A stretch of DNA of 64,000 nt from CAYRHJ01 sp964424105 (lineage in GTDB: Bacteria > Planctomycetota > Phycisphaerae > UBA1845), in the NCBI GenBank assembly GCA_964424105.1, contig CAYRHJ010000004.1, positions 76,065-140,064 of the forward strand. The letters run 5' to 3'. The translations under genes and the position numbers were made by a program. This document shows, piece by piece, positions 46,440-55,795 of this stretch; positions within the stretch are counted from its first letter, which is position 1; every line of letters begins with the position of its first letter. The notes under the pieces were generated by a model. It was given only the letters and a program-made list of their open reading frames with translations, ran no database searches and was not told where the DNA came from.

Positions 46440-47551
46440 GCAGCCCATCCTCGTTTCAAGCGCATGATCGTTTCGTGCGCACGGCGACGCCGAACCGAAC
46501 GGGTCGATGGCCGACCAATGGCGGCACGCTGTATCGTTGACAGAATGCACGCAACCCGGCCACGCGCGACAAGCCACTGTCTGAAGCGGTCAACTTCTCG
46601 GGCGATCAACCGATGGGCGGTTTCCACGTTGTGGTTCAACGCCCCTTGATTCGGCGCCAATGTTTCCAAGTGCACCAAATGAACGCCCGGCAACCCAGCC
46701 ACCATCGGATCAATGTTGCGAGGCATGGCCATGTCCACCAGGAATAACGATCGCCGAGAACGGTCGCCCAGCAAATTCGCAGTCATGACGTATTCCGGGG
46801 CCGACGTGCACACGATCGCCGCATCAGCCTCGACCATCACCGTGGATAGTTGATCGAATCCCGCGACCCGGGCCCCGATCCAACGCCCCATTCCTTCGAC
46901 ACGCATGGGATCGCGATTGATGATCGTCACCCGTTCCGCACGGACCCGCCTCAAATGCCATACCACCTCGCGGGCCATCCGACCACCGCCGACCACCACC
47001 ACCGATCGATCAGACATCGGACCGCACGCCCGCTCGACCCAATCAATGGCCTGAATTCCATACGATGACGCCGATTGCCCCAGCGACGTGTCACGACGAA
47101 CGCGCCGCCCAACGTGAATCGCCCCGCGAAACAGCGCCGACAGCACCGGACCCGCCGCTCCCAATTCCTGGGCATGCAAAAACGCCCGCCGAACCTGACC
47201 CTGCACGTGGGGCTCGCCCGGAACGGGAGATTCCAGGCCAGCCGCCACGCGCATCAAATGCCAGGCACATCGATCATCACCGTAGGCCGCGCTGTTGACT
47301 CGCAAGGTTTGCGGGTGAACTCCCGTCGCCTCCTCGATTCGCTCGAAACATCCATCTATTCCCCCGAATCCCTTCCAACAATAGAACTCCGTGCGGCGAC
47401 AGGTGGTAAGCAGGACGTACTCGCCGCCCGACTCGTTCAAGGACCGCAGGAGCAGGCCCTGCGCATCGCTGCCCAACGCCAATCGCTCGCGAACCTCCAT
47501 CGACGCCGAACGATCGCTGACAGAGAGGCAAATCAGTTCTTGACCGTTCAT
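46436..47551 (-). CDS. hemA: Glutamyl-tRNA reductase
   Basis: 371 residues, a little short for the family (usually 400-450). It reduces Glu-tRNA to glutamate-1-semialdehyde, the first step of C5 tetrapyrrole synthesis. The catalytic Cys51 is in TTCRRTEFYC (family TCNRxE); GLESPVPGEPHVQGQVRRA corresponds to the ESMVxGExQIxGQVK signature; the NADP domain has SVVVVGGGRMAREV; and LFLVDMAMPRNIDP is conserved. The C-terminal dimerisation domain is shortened. AGGA precedes the ATG by three bases. Location between cysH and cbiX suggests a siroheme-dedicated copy. Confidence 0.93.
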   Translation of the reverse strand: MNGQELICLSVSDRSASMEVRERLALGSDAQGLLLRSLNESGGEYVLLTTCRRTEFYCWKGFGGIDGCFERIEEATGVHPQTLRVNSAAYGDDRCAWHLMRVAAGLESPVPGEPHVQGQVRRAFLHAQELGAAGPVLSALFRGAIHVGRRVRRDTSLGQSASSYGIQAIDWVERACGPMSDRSVVVVGGGRMAREVVWHLRRVRAERVTIINRDPMRVEGMGRWIGARVAGFDQLSTVMVEADAAIVCTSAPEYVMTANLLGDRSRRSLFLVDMAMPRNIDPMVAGLPGVHLVHLETLAPNQGALNHNVETAHRLIAREVDRFRQWLVARGRVACILSTIQRAAIGRPSTRSVRRRRAHETIMRLKRGWAA

Positions 47552-47624
47552 GTCCTACGTCCGCTGTACGAGAAGCGGTCTTCCCGTCAACTCGAACAAT
47601 ACGTCTTTCATGGTGGCAGTCGCC

Positions 47625-48338
47625 CTAAATCCCGTCACCGTGCAATCCGCACTCCGTTTTGGACTTTCCGTTCCATCTCCCTTCACGGGTGTATTCCGCC
47701 GGTGACGATCCTTGCACCGCTACCGTGCAGTGCGTGCAACCGATCGTGGGATATCCCCGCTCGTGAAGTACGTTGTAGGGAACGTCGTTGGCCCGGATAT
47801 ACTCCCAAATCTGCTCGCGTTCCCACCCAAACAACGGGTTTATCTTCAACACCTGATACTTCCAATCCCATTCGACCAGTCGAAGGTTGGCCCGTGTGGC
47901 TGACTGACTGCGCCGCAACCCCGAGATCCAAACGTCCACGCCCTCCATCGCGTCGTACATGGGTTCGACCTTGCGCAAAAAGCAACACCGATTCGGATCG
48001 GTCTTCCAAAGCTCAGGCCCCATTCGCTCCGCCTGCTCCTCGGGCGTTAACGTTGTTCCCCGGTTTTCAAATTTCAAATGCGGGTACTTTTCCTTCAAAC
48101 GGTCGCAAAGTTCGTAGGTCTCCGTAAAGAAAAACATGGTGTCTAGATAGAAAACCGTCAACGCCTTGCCGTGTCGGGCGTACATGTCGATCAACGCGCA
48201 CCCTTCCATCCCGAATGAGGTCGAGATCACCATGTTCTGCCTGGCAAATCGTTGCAGTGTCCATTCAATGACTTCCGGTGTCGGGCTATCTTCCCGAATC
48301 GGTGTCGCATTCAAGCGTGGGTCCAAAAATGTTTCCAC
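47625..48338 (-). CDS. cysH: Adenylylsulfate/phosphoadenylylsulfate reductase
   Basis: 237 residues from a GTG at 48338 with GGGAG seven bases upstream. It reduces APS (or PAPS) to sulfite in assimilatory sulfate reduction. Substrate-binding motif VISTSFGMEGCALIDM is near residue 38. The cysteine pairs C118-C119 (NRCCFLRK) and C201/C204 (GCTHC) predict a [4Fe-4S] cluster, the mark of APS-type enzymes. The catalytic Cys230 lies in TECGLHGD at the C-terminus. It is first in the operon with hemA, cbiX and cobA. A terminator-like hairpin in its leader suggests attenuation control. Confidence 0.95.
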   Translation of the reverse strand: METFLDPRLNATPIREDSPTPEVIEWTLQRFARQNMVISTSFGMEGCALIDMYARHGKALTVFYLDTMFFFTETYELCDRLKEKYPHLKFENRGTTLTPEEQAERMGPELWKTDPNRCCFLRKVEPMYDAMEGVDVWISGLRRSQSATRANLRLVEWDWKYQVLKINPLFGWEREQIWEYIRANDVPYNVLHERGYPTIGCTHCTVAVQGSSPAEYTREGRWNGKSKTECGLHGDGI

Positions 48339-48880
48339 GGCAGATTCTCCCGTTGTTATGCTGCTTTTTCCCGCCCATCAAAAAAGCCCGCCGGATACGT
48401 CCTGCGGGCCTTCAATTCCGACATTCGATTTCGCTTTTTCGACCTACGCCGTCAGGATGTTTCTCCCGCCAAGTTTTGACAACAGCAACAACAAGCGCAC
48501 CGGGAACCACCCGCGGAGCAATAGGACGAAATGGATACTTGTAACTCGTTTCCTACGATCATGACCCCGCATTCTACGGAAGATCAGCCCAATCTGTCAA
48601 CAATTTTTGCGGAGATCAGCCTCAACGCCTCATCCGACCTTAAACCAGGCCCGTTCAGCCCACGCAGGTTGGACATGGCCTACCCTATACGCATCGGGGA
48701 ACGCCGGACGGGTGCGACCGAACCCCATATCCTGAACATCGAAGCCTCCTACGACGTCGAATTTCATTACTGATATCAACGGAATTATCGGGCTTTTAAT
48801 TGCAAAAGGGGTATCGGCCTGATAGAAATCGCCTTCGCGAATACACATATGGATGGGCCAACGCTGAAAAAGGGATTGGC
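48339..48880. other. Divergent intergenic region upstream of cysH
   Basis: No supported gene on either strand. It carries the hairpin at 48380-48409 and a 22-codon open frame (48356-48424, - strand) that overlaps it. Confidence 0.5.
48380..48409 (-). terminator. Intrinsic terminator/attenuator in the cysH leader
   Basis: On the - strand GCCCGC pairs with GCGGGC around an inner GGA/TCC and CGTA loop and is followed immediately by TTTTTT. It ends only about 40 nt before the cysH GTG, so it is either an attenuator in the cysH leader or the end of an unrecognised upstream transcript. Confidence 0.8.
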
Positions 48881-49459
48881 ATGACAGGGCGAACACGGAT
48901 GTTCACCACGCTGGGTGGTCTTATCCTGGCGATGACGGCATGCGCAGCCGTGCTGTCATGGATCGAGCCGCCGGGGCCTTCCGACCTCGTCCTCGCAAAC
49001 CCCGCCTATGTCGGTCGTCAAATCGAACAGGCTATCACGACGACCGATCGCCCTCGTCTCGATTGGGCACAGGTCTACATCGTTCCACTGACCGTGGCGT
49101 TGGGCGATCTATCCTTGTTGGCAGCGCAATCGCCGTCCGAGCAAGATCCGGATCATCATTTCGTTGTTTCCGAGCATGGAATCGTGTGGTCATCATCCGC
49201 TTGGCGAAATCAGGAACCCGCGACAGTCGCCGCGTCGATCGTTGTGGCCATCCGCCCGCCGCAGATTTCAAAGGACCTTCATCTATCGCAATGGATCGGT
49301 CTGCGAGCGCTTTTGCGTACGCTGCGAGATCGTCTGCCCTTATTTCACGATCTGATGCCGGTTGAACTATCACCGACAATGGCTGGTGATGACGGTTCGT
49401 TGGGGCAGGTCCTTCATGAATTGCTGGTGCTGGACGGTTTCACCGTTGTCGGTCCGTAG
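48881..49459 (+). CDS. Membrane-anchored hypothetical protein
   Basis: 192 residues from the ATG at 48881, preceded by AAAAAGGGATTGGC. Residues 9-26 form a membrane anchor or signal (LGGLILAMTACAAVLSW). The rest contains YIVPLTVALGDLSLLAAQSP and HHFVVSEHGIVWSSSAWRNQ, which faintly resembles the substrate strand of peptidoglycan-amidase/PGRP folds. No catalytic set could be confirmed, so function is unknown. Its end overlaps the convergent next gene by 20 bp. Confidence 0.65.
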   Translation: MTGRTRMFTTLGGLILAMTACAAVLSWIEPPGPSDLVLANPAYVGRQIEQAITTTDRPRLDWAQVYIVPLTVALGDLSLLAAQSPSEQDPDHHFVVSEHGIVWSSSAWRNQEPATVAASIVVAIRPPQISKDLHLSQWIGLRALLRTLRDRLPLFHDLMPVELSPTMAGDDGSLGQVLHELLVLDGFTVVGP

Positions 49460-49961
49460 TTTTGGATGCGCGTCCACCCATTCCGCTCAAAAACGCCGGA
49501 CTGTTGCCAGCCCTGGCCGACGGTGCCGCACCACCGCTCGCCATTGCACGCATCTCCGCGCCATCCGTTTCGAGACCGGAAGGAGCTGACGGCGGTTGGC
49601 TGTAGATCGTGGCTACGGTGAATTGGAAACAATCGCTACAGGCTTCATAATCGCGGCTTGAATCGGAGCTTGCGTCCGATTCGCAAAACTCCAGGAACTG
49701 GGCCAATAGCAAGGAGCGCGGAAATTGCGCGTCACGCATTTTTTGCACAAACTCGACGACCTGAACCGCCTCGGCCAGTTCAACGTCTGGATTATAACGT
49801 TGAAATGCCTGCCATACTTTCGGCGGAACACCAGCGTTGGCCGCAACGCTGTCGCCAAGCAAGCGGTAAACGGAAACCCATCCGAAAGCAATCAGCCCGG
49901 CAAATGCCCCCAGACACGCCGTTAACTTCATCAAGTCACCGAACATCAACATGCCCCCCAC
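49440..49961 (-). CDS. Small membrane protein of unknown function
   Basis: 173 residues (an internal ATG six codons in is equally possible). One strong hydrophobic helix (LTACLGAFAGLIAFGWVSVY) is followed by a soluble segment with PPKVWQAFQRYNPDVELAEA, two cysteines (EACSDC) and an Ala/Ser/Gly-rich disordered tail. No family recognised. It is divergently arranged with the large ATPase gene about 240 bp away. Confidence 0.6.
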   Translation of the reverse strand: MGGMLMFGDLMKLTACLGAFAGLIAFGWVSVYRLLGDSVAANAGVPPKVWQAFQRYNPDVELAEAVQVVEFVQKMRDAQFPRSLLLAQFLEFCESDASSDSSRDYEACSDCFQFTVATIYSQPPSAPSGLETDGAEMRAMASGGAAPSARAGNSPAFLSGMGGRASKTTDRQR

Positions 49962-50201
49962 GTAAACGAACGACCCCCGACTACGCTGACAATTCGACTT
50001 ACCACGATTTACGATTTCGGCTCGCGGGTTTCAACCTGATTGCACTTGAACGGCGGTTCGATGGCGGGTCTGCCCGATAACTACAGTGGCCGCCGGTGGC
50101 TGCCGATAATCCATCGCGAAATGGTATGAACGTGACGCCCTGCTTCCCGCTTACGGACCGCGCCGAAGCACGGGGTTGCCCTGCATGACCGACTGGTGCG
50201 T

Positions 50202-53200
50202 ATGAATACGAATGCAACGGCCATGGAAGCGTTCAGCGATGACGCGGACCCGCGCCTGTTTTTTGAGGCCAAGGGTCACCTGTCAGCGCTGAAAGCGTTG
50301 CTCCGAAACGTCAACGAGGGCGTGGCCTGCCAACTCCTTTCGGGCGATGCCGGGGTCGGCAAGACATTATTGAAGACTTGCCTGTTGCTCCGTCTCGATC
50401 CGGCTATTCGATGCGTGTCCGTCACGGCGACTAACCATCGCGCTCATGAAATCCATGCGCACGTTAAGAATGAGCTGGAGACCGAATCTCCTGCGCGCGA
50501 AACACAGAACTCGGGTGCGGAGAAGTGTATATCTCGCGTGGTGATTGTCGTTGACGACGTCGATGAATGTCCCGGCGAGCAGATCGAGTCGCTGGTTCAC
50601 GGTTTGCTGGAAATTGATAACAAGCGGATTCAGTGCCAAGTCATCGTCGTCGGGCGAGGGTCGGCCATTGCAGGCAAGATCGCTGCACCCGGCAAGAATC
50701 ATCGCAAGCCGGCCGTCGTGACGATATCCGAATTGGGGCCCATGGAAGCGGTGGCCTACATCACGCATCGATGGCGTGTGGCTCGGGGCTCCGACTCCAT
50801 CCCGTTTTGCGATGATGCTATCGATGAAATTTATAGGCGTGTCGGCGGGAATCCGCGGGCCATCCACAGACTGGCTCGCACGGTCATTTTCGCGCTGGAG
50901 TCGTCCGGCCTTGAACAAGCGGACGCCGACTTCGTCGCACGCGTCGCAGACGGGTGCTATCCCATCAGGGCGTTGGAAACAGAAATCGAACACGCACGAG
51001 CCGGCGCCAAGCGCGCGGGGAGACCGGCCATGGCCGCTGTAAATCATGAATCGCAACAAGCTGGGGTTGATCCGCTATCAAACGTTCCCGTCTCCTACAC
51101 GGAACCGGGCTGGCCGGGGCCATCCACAAGCACCGCACGAGAGGGTCTCTCGGAAATGAACATGCGCGAGCTGACTGAACGTATGGAACGGGCTGTTGAG
51201 CGGGCGTCGTCGATGATCTCGTCCGTCGATGCTTGTGAACACCGACTAGCCTCCCATCATCAGAACGCGGAGCAAAGTTTGGCTCGATTGGAAGACCTGT
51301 GTACGCGGGCCGAGCAGGTCTACACCGCTCTTGTACAATCCGCGGAGCAGATCGGGTCGATGAGTGAGGCCACGGATGAGCGGATCGGACTGTTGGTTGA
51401 CAGCCTGGAGGCGAGTGATCGCGCCCGGCGGGAGTGGGAGTCCGCCGACGAGGAGTGGCGGTCGTCACGAGCGCGGACCCATCAGGAGCTGGAGCGCACC
51501 TGGGACGCCAAACTGGCGGACGTTCAACGCTGTTTTGCGGAGCAATCGACGAGAATAGGATCGCTCGAAGCCATCACCGAGCGAGTCTCCGAAGTCGTGC
51601 GGCAGGGACTCAGCAAGCTGAACGCCGCCGCCGAATCTCGACGCTCGGAGATACAAGAACGGGCGGAGCAGATCGAATCGAGATTATTCGAAGTGGAGTC
51701 GAACACGCTGCGGCAAGTTGAAAAAGCGATTCTCGAACGACGAGAGACCGCAACCCGGGAATTCTCCGCCATTCAATCCCGCGTGGTCGAGCAGATTGAA
51801 TCGAAAATCTCCGACGCCGAATCAAACGCGATTCAACGAATTGAAACAAGCCTTCTAGAACGGCAGGAGGCTGCGACAAGCGATCTGTCCGCCATTCAAT
51901 CCCGCGTCGTCGAGCAGATGGAATCGAAAATCTCCGACGCCGAATCAAGCGCGATTCAACGACTTGAAACAAGCCTACTCGAACGGCGGGAGGCTGCGAC
52001 CAGCGATCTGTCCGCCATTCAGTCCCGCGTGGTCGAGCAGGTCAACCGCGTAGCCAAGGATCACACATCGGCATTCAACGTGCTGGCGGATCAGAAGGTG
52101 CAACAGTTGGCTTCGCAATTGCAGGCGTCCCGCGAAGCCGTTCGACTGATTTCCGAGTGCACCATCGCGGCGCAGAAGAAACTCGGCGAGCTGGCGGACG
52201 AAAGACGCGAGGTTGATGCGACGTCTCAACAACTGGCGGATGAGCGCGAGGCTATGGAAGACGCCGCCGGCAAGATTTCTGAATGGCGCGAGATGATCGA
52301 TCCCGCGGAGCAGCGTATCAAGGAAGCGATTGAAGGCGCCGGCAGGGCGGCTGATCGGATCGAACGTCTGATTGGGAACGCCCACACCGCGGAGACGACC
52401 GCGCAGGCCCGTGGCCTGGAGCTTGCGAAGCAGAACTCGCAGGCAGAAAACAGTCTGACGCGATTCGCATCGGTTCAGGCGGAGGTGAACAAGACCCTTT
52501 CGTCCATGATCGAATGCAACACGAATGCCGGACGGCGAATCGAATCACTTGCGGCAGCTACAACCCGTTCCGAGGCGATCCTGGGCCGATTGGAGAAGGA
52601 CGGCGGGGGCGTGGAAAGCCAGTTGGTCAACCTTTCGCAACTGGTTGAAACCGCAAAGCTCGCCCAGACGCAATTCGAGGAGACCCTGACGATTATCGCA
52701 GGTCAAACGAAACGATCGATCGATCGCGTCAATTCCGTGACGGGTCAAGTCGACACGAAGCTGACCGATGTTCTGCAACGGATGCAAGACATGGAAGCCG
52801 CCCGAGCTTCCATCGAACAGGCGCTGGCCAACGCGGAGGATATCGTCTCGCAAATCCATTCCGCCACGGTGAATGCTTCCGGTGTGAGCGAACGTCTGAC
52901 GTCCATAACGGAAACATCCAGCGACATGGTCTGCGACCTGGGTCAGCAGACCGAGCGCGCGGAAAAGGCCATGGAGCGCGCCGATACGCTTTTCGACAAG
53001 GGGTCGCAATCGTCGTCGGTTCTGGTCGGCAACATCGAATGTGCGGACCGGGCTTCTGCGGCCCTTTCGGTCGCCACCCACCGCAGCGAACAATCAAGCC
53101 GGGAGATCGATTCAAGGCTGAAAGAAATGGCCCAGACCCTGGATCGCGCAGTTCAGATCGGAGAAGCCGCTCGAATCGCCGTCGAGGAGTTGGGGCGTTG

Positions 53201-54314
53201 CGGGGAAGATCAGCGTCAACTGGCGGCGGAAGCTCGCGAGAATCTCGAACTCGGTCGAGGCTTGGTCGAGGAGTTGGCTGATCAACAGGCAGGGGCCGAA
53301 AGCACCATCGAACGACTCGACGACGTGGAACAATCGTTGCGAAGTACGATGACCGTCGGCGTTGACACCTCGCGAAAGCTGAACGAATCGGTCTCGCAGG
53401 GCGCGGCCTTGCTGGCTGAGCAGCGATCCGTCGAGCGCCTATTGGGTGAATCCGTCACAAAAGCCGAGCAAACAATGCAGGCCATCGACGAGCGAACGCG
53501 TCGGGCGCAGGAATCACATGAATCGTTGGTCGGGGCCATCGAAAAGTCCGAATCCGGTGCCCGTGAATTGGCTGAACTGCTTCACGCCGTCGTTGAACGA
53601 CGCACCTGGCTGGAGTCGAGCGATGGCGTCGCGAGAGAATTCTTCGAACAGGCTGAATCGATACGTGTCAAATGGCAGCAACTGGAAACGCGGGCCGACT
53701 CGCTGACCCATCAGCTCAACAGCATGCTCGCTGACCCGAAACGCCTGGTGGTCGAGGCTCGTGAACAGGCTGAGCAGTTGGACCGGGTCTCCAAGGCCGT
53801 CCGCAAGGTCTTCGCCGGATTGAGCCAGACCAGTTTGCAGGCCAATCGAGACATCGCACGGTTCGGCGAGATCAGCAAGGAAGCCAACGGGCGATTGACG
53901 CAGATTTCCGCCGAGACCAAGCGGGCGATGCATTTGCTGCGGGAATGGGTGGAAGAGGCCGCCCACGCCCAATCGCGGTTGGCCCGGGCGCTTCACCAGG
54001 TTCCGGCCATCGGTCAAACCCACCCGCCCGACGGCTTGTCGCAATTGCGCGACGTTTCCTTGCAATCGATTCCGGGGACGCTGGGGCCCGACACGGCCAA
54101 ATTCCCGCGAGAAGCTGCGACGCGTCGTCGGGAAGAAAGTTCGGATGTTCAGGACTCGTCGGTGAATAGCGTCCAGCGGAGCGCGGCCCCAAGGATCAAA
54201 GATATCGAGCAGTCAGATGATTCGATAGCCAAGGCTGATCGACCGGTCGGCTTGTCATCGTCAACGAGATTCCGAGAGGAGATGACACCCGTCGGCACTG
54301 GTAATGCGAAGTGA
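50202..54314 (+). CDS. AAA ATPase fused to a giant coiled coil
   Basis: 1,370 residues (ATG at 50202; a GTG two codons earlier is also possible). Residues 1-270 are an ExeA-like P-loop ATPase: the GHLSALKALLRNVNEG entry, Walker A GDAGVGKTL (48-56), Walker B VVIVVDDVDE (113-122), and a VGGNPRAIHRLAR lid. From about 310 to 1270 the protein is almost pure coiled coil rich in Glu, Gln, Arg and Ser. Within it, a 41-residue unit (SAIQSRVVEQIESKISDAES...) occurs twice in full with a partial third copy. The tail is Pro-rich and disordered. No membrane helix. This organisation recalls SMC-like or polar-scaffold proteins but matches none I know. Codon use resembles its neighbours. Confidence 0.85.
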   Translation: MNTNATAMEAFSDDADPRLFFEAKGHLSALKALLRNVNEGVACQLLSGDAGVGKTLLKTCLLLRLDPAIRCVSVTATNHRAHEIHAHVKNELETESPARETQNSGAEKCISRVVIVVDDVDECPGEQIESLVHGLLEIDNKRIQCQVIVVGRGSAIAGKIAAPGKNHRKPAVVTISELGPMEAVAYITHRWRVARGSDSIPFCDDAIDEIYRRVGGNPRAIHRLARTVIFALESSGLEQADADFVARVADGCYPIRALETEIEHARAGAKRAGRPAMAAVNHESQQAGVDPLSNVPVSYTEPGWPGPSTSTAREGLSEMNMRELTERMERAVERASSMISSVDACEHRLASHHQNAEQSLARLEDLCTRAEQVYTALVQSAEQIGSMSEATDERIGLLVDSLEASDRARREWESADEEWRSSRARTHQELERTWDAKLADVQRCFAEQSTRIGSLEAITERVSEVVRQGLSKLNAAAESRRSEIQERAEQIESRLFEVESNTLRQVEKAILERRETATREFSAIQSRVVEQIESKISDAESNAIQRIETSLLERQEAATSDLSAIQSRVVEQMESKISDAESSAIQRLETSLLERREAATSDLSAIQSRVVEQVNRVAKDHTSAFNVLADQKVQQLASQLQASREAVRLISECTIAAQKKLGELADERREVDATSQQLADEREAMEDAAGKISEWREMIDPAEQRIKEAIEGAGRAADRIERLIGNAHTAETTAQARGLELAKQNSQAENSLTRFASVQAEVNKTLSSMIECNTNAGRRIESLAAATTRSEAILGRLEKDGGGVESQLVNLSQLVETAKLAQTQFEETLTIIAGQTKRSIDRVNSVTGQVDTKLTDVLQRMQDMEAARASIEQALANAEDIVSQIHSATVNASGVSERLTSITETSSDMVCDLGQQTERAEKAMERADTLFDKGSQSSSVLVGNIECADRASAALSVATHRSEQSSREIDSRLKEMAQTLDRAVQIGEAARIAVEELGRCGEDQRQLAAEARENLELGRGLVEELADQQAGAESTIERLDDVEQSLRSTMTVGVDTSRKLNESVSQGAALLAEQRSVERLLGESVTKAEQTMQAIDERTRRAQESHESLVGAIEKSESGARELAELLHAVVERRTWLESSDGVAREFFEQAESIRVKWQQLETRADSLTHQLNSMLADPKRLVVEAREQAEQLDRVSKAVRKVFAGLSQTSLQANRDIARFGEISKEANGRLTQISAETKRAMHLLREWVEEAAHAQSRLARALHQVPAIGQTHPPDGLSQLRDVSLQSIPGTLGPDTAKFPREAATRRREESSDVQDSSVNSVQRSAAPRIKDIEQSDDSIAKADRPVGLSSSTRFREEMTPVGTGNAK
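51768..52052 (+). repeat. 123-bp in-frame tandem repeat inside the coiled coil
   Basis: Units start at 51768, 51891 and 52014 (GCCATTCAATCCCGC), each exactly 123 bp; the third is partial. Identity between units is high at DNA level, indicating recent duplication. Confidence 0.9.
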
Positions 54315-54332
54315 ACAGACTGACGCGTTCAT

Positions 54333-54383
54333 CGAGCGGCAGCAGATGGAATCAAGCGGCAGCAGGTGGAATCGAGCGGCAGG
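54333..54383. repeat. 20-bp tandem repeat
   Basis: CGAGCGGCAGCAGATGGAAT and CAAGCGGCAGCAGGTGGAAT followed by a partial third unit, between two convergent stops. Confidence 0.8.
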
Positions 54384-54386
54384 CAT

Positions 54387-54893
54387 TCACGCGGAAGAAT
54401 CAGCGTACCACTCCATGACTGAATCATGCGGCGATAGGAAGTCATATTCGCAAAGCTGCTTTTCGTGCACCCAGCGAAGGTCGTTGTAAATCTCGCTGCG
54501 GATATTTGAGACCGACGGAACGCTTCCGATGAAATATCGAAAGAACGCCGGCTGACCTTGATGCTCCGCGGCGAAGGGCGGTTGGCCGGTGTGAATGTCG
54601 AATGACAGGCCCACGGTCTCGCGAGCCACTCGACGGGCGGCGGCTTCAGCCGACTTGTCGCGAGGAGTCAGAATCCCGCAGGGAAACTCCCAGCGTCGAT
54701 TCACGTCGCCGGTGCGGTGGGCGGTCACGATCAAGACGTAACCATCGGATCGTTCGAGGATGCAGGACACGACGACCCGTTGCGATGGCTGCGGCGATCG
54801 GCGCGAGGCGCTCGCGGAATGCTTGCGCTTCGATTGGGGAGTTGGGGACGACTTGCCACGCCTTCGCCCACGCTTGGAAGATCGATCGGTCAT
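54387..54893 (-). CDS. Nudix hydrolase-like protein
   Basis: 168 residues. A basic Ser/Arg/Lys-rich tail (1-37) precedes a Nudix fold: RVVVSCILERSDGYVLIVTA, RRWEFPCGILTPRDKSAEAA and the box remnant ARRVARETVGL, then FFRYFIGSVPSV and YNDLRWVHEKQLCEY. The canonical GX5EX7REUXEEXGU box is degenerate (RVAxET in place of REUxEE), so catalysis is doubtful. The ATG overlaps the stop of the upstream membrane-protein gene (ATGA), linking the two. Substrate unknown. Confidence 0.78.
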   Translation of the reverse strand: MTDRSSKRGRRRGKSSPTPQSKRKHSASASRRSPQPSQRVVVSCILERSDGYVLIVTAHRTGDVNRRWEFPCGILTPRDKSAEAAARRVARETVGLSFDIHTGQPPFAAEHQGQPAFFRYFIGSVPSVSNIRSEIYNDLRWVHEKQLCEYDFLSPHDSVMEWYADSSA

Positions 54894-55600
54894 GAAACCT
54901 CCCGGTCATGCGCCGATGAACGATCGTTCGCGGTGACGGGCGCGACGGCCGGCGATGACAACGACGCCACTTGCGCGTGAATGGCTGCGGCCAGCAGGAC
55001 CACCGACAGGATCACCCGCAGCGCCCACCATCCGCGGTGTTGAACGCCCGACAAGACGATCGGCTCCACCATGGTCTCGACGGGGTACTCCATTCGGCTG
55101 CTGCCCATCACCCACCGCGCGTAGCCGACAAAACCCGTGCCCCCGTAGCCGGTTTCCAATTGGTCTTGAACGAATTGAATGACGTCGCGTTTGAATGCCT
55201 CAGCCGTGACACCGTCGGGAAGCGGGCTGGCCTGCTTCAGCGCGAAACGAGCCTTGTCCTGCGGGAAGTCATGGACTTCCTTGGCCATCGATAGGCCCCA
55301 GCAAACGATGGTCACCAACGCCGTGCCGATCTTGATGTGCCGCGGGTGAATCGGTCTGGCTGACTGGCCGACTCGAAACACCACAGCCCCGATCACCAAC
55401 CCGAACAAGGCGAAAAAAAACAACCCCAACAGCGCCATCAACGCCGCACCGTAGGACAACAACCAACCCAACGGAAGCGAGGCCAACGCGCCCGCGAAGA
55501 CCGCCCACCACCATCGGGCACCGCCGCGATAAATGGTCGCGGGGCGCTCGCCTTGGTGGGTTCCGCTCGTGACGGTATCGATTGTCGTTGCGTCGCCCAT
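54890..55600 (-). CDS. Membrane protein of unknown function
   Basis: 236 residues from the ATG at 55600, which has GAAGGAATCAGG upstream; the frame is open further back but without a good site. Three or four transmembrane helices: WWWAVFAGALASLPLGWLL, ALMALLGLFFFALFGLVIG, IGTALVTIVCWGLSM and a C-terminal LRVILSVVLLAAAIH. A soluble loop between helices (PDGVTAEAFKRDVIQFVQDQ) is well structured. No family recognised. It sits between the zinc-ribbon membrane protein and the Nudix gene, in one orientation with thiE. Confidence 0.72.
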   Translation of the reverse strand: MGDATTIDTVTSGTHQGERPATIYRGGARWWWAVFAGALASLPLGWLLSYGAALMALLGLFFFALFGLVIGAVVFRVGQSARPIHPRHIKIGTALVTIVCWGLSMAKEVHDFPQDKARFALKQASPLPDGVTAEAFKRDVIQFVQDQLETGYGGTGFVGYARWVMGSSRMEYPVETMVEPIVLSGVQHRGWWALRVILSVVLLAAAIHAQVASLSSPAVAPVTANDRSSAHDREVS

Positions 55601-55795
55601 TCCTGATTCCTTCGAAACCCGATTCGCGCGACCATGATCCCCCAAGATGACATGGGCTGCAACCACCGATGTTGCAACCTCGCACCCATCCGTAATGACA
55701 TGGCCGTCGTCAATCCGCTGGAACGCGAAGACGCTGACGCATCCATCGCAGCGATCAGGATTCCTGTTTCGCCGATGCGTGGGTGTTCCCACCGA

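Noticed and set aside
48356..48424. 22-codon leader peptide before cysH as a gene
   Set aside because: It has no ribosome-binding site, and most of its length is the terminator stem; kept only as a regulatory possibility.
48531..48773. 80-residue plus-strand frame upstream of the membrane protein gene
   Set aside because: No start site, no hydrophobic or domain pattern, and composition unlike neighbouring proteins.
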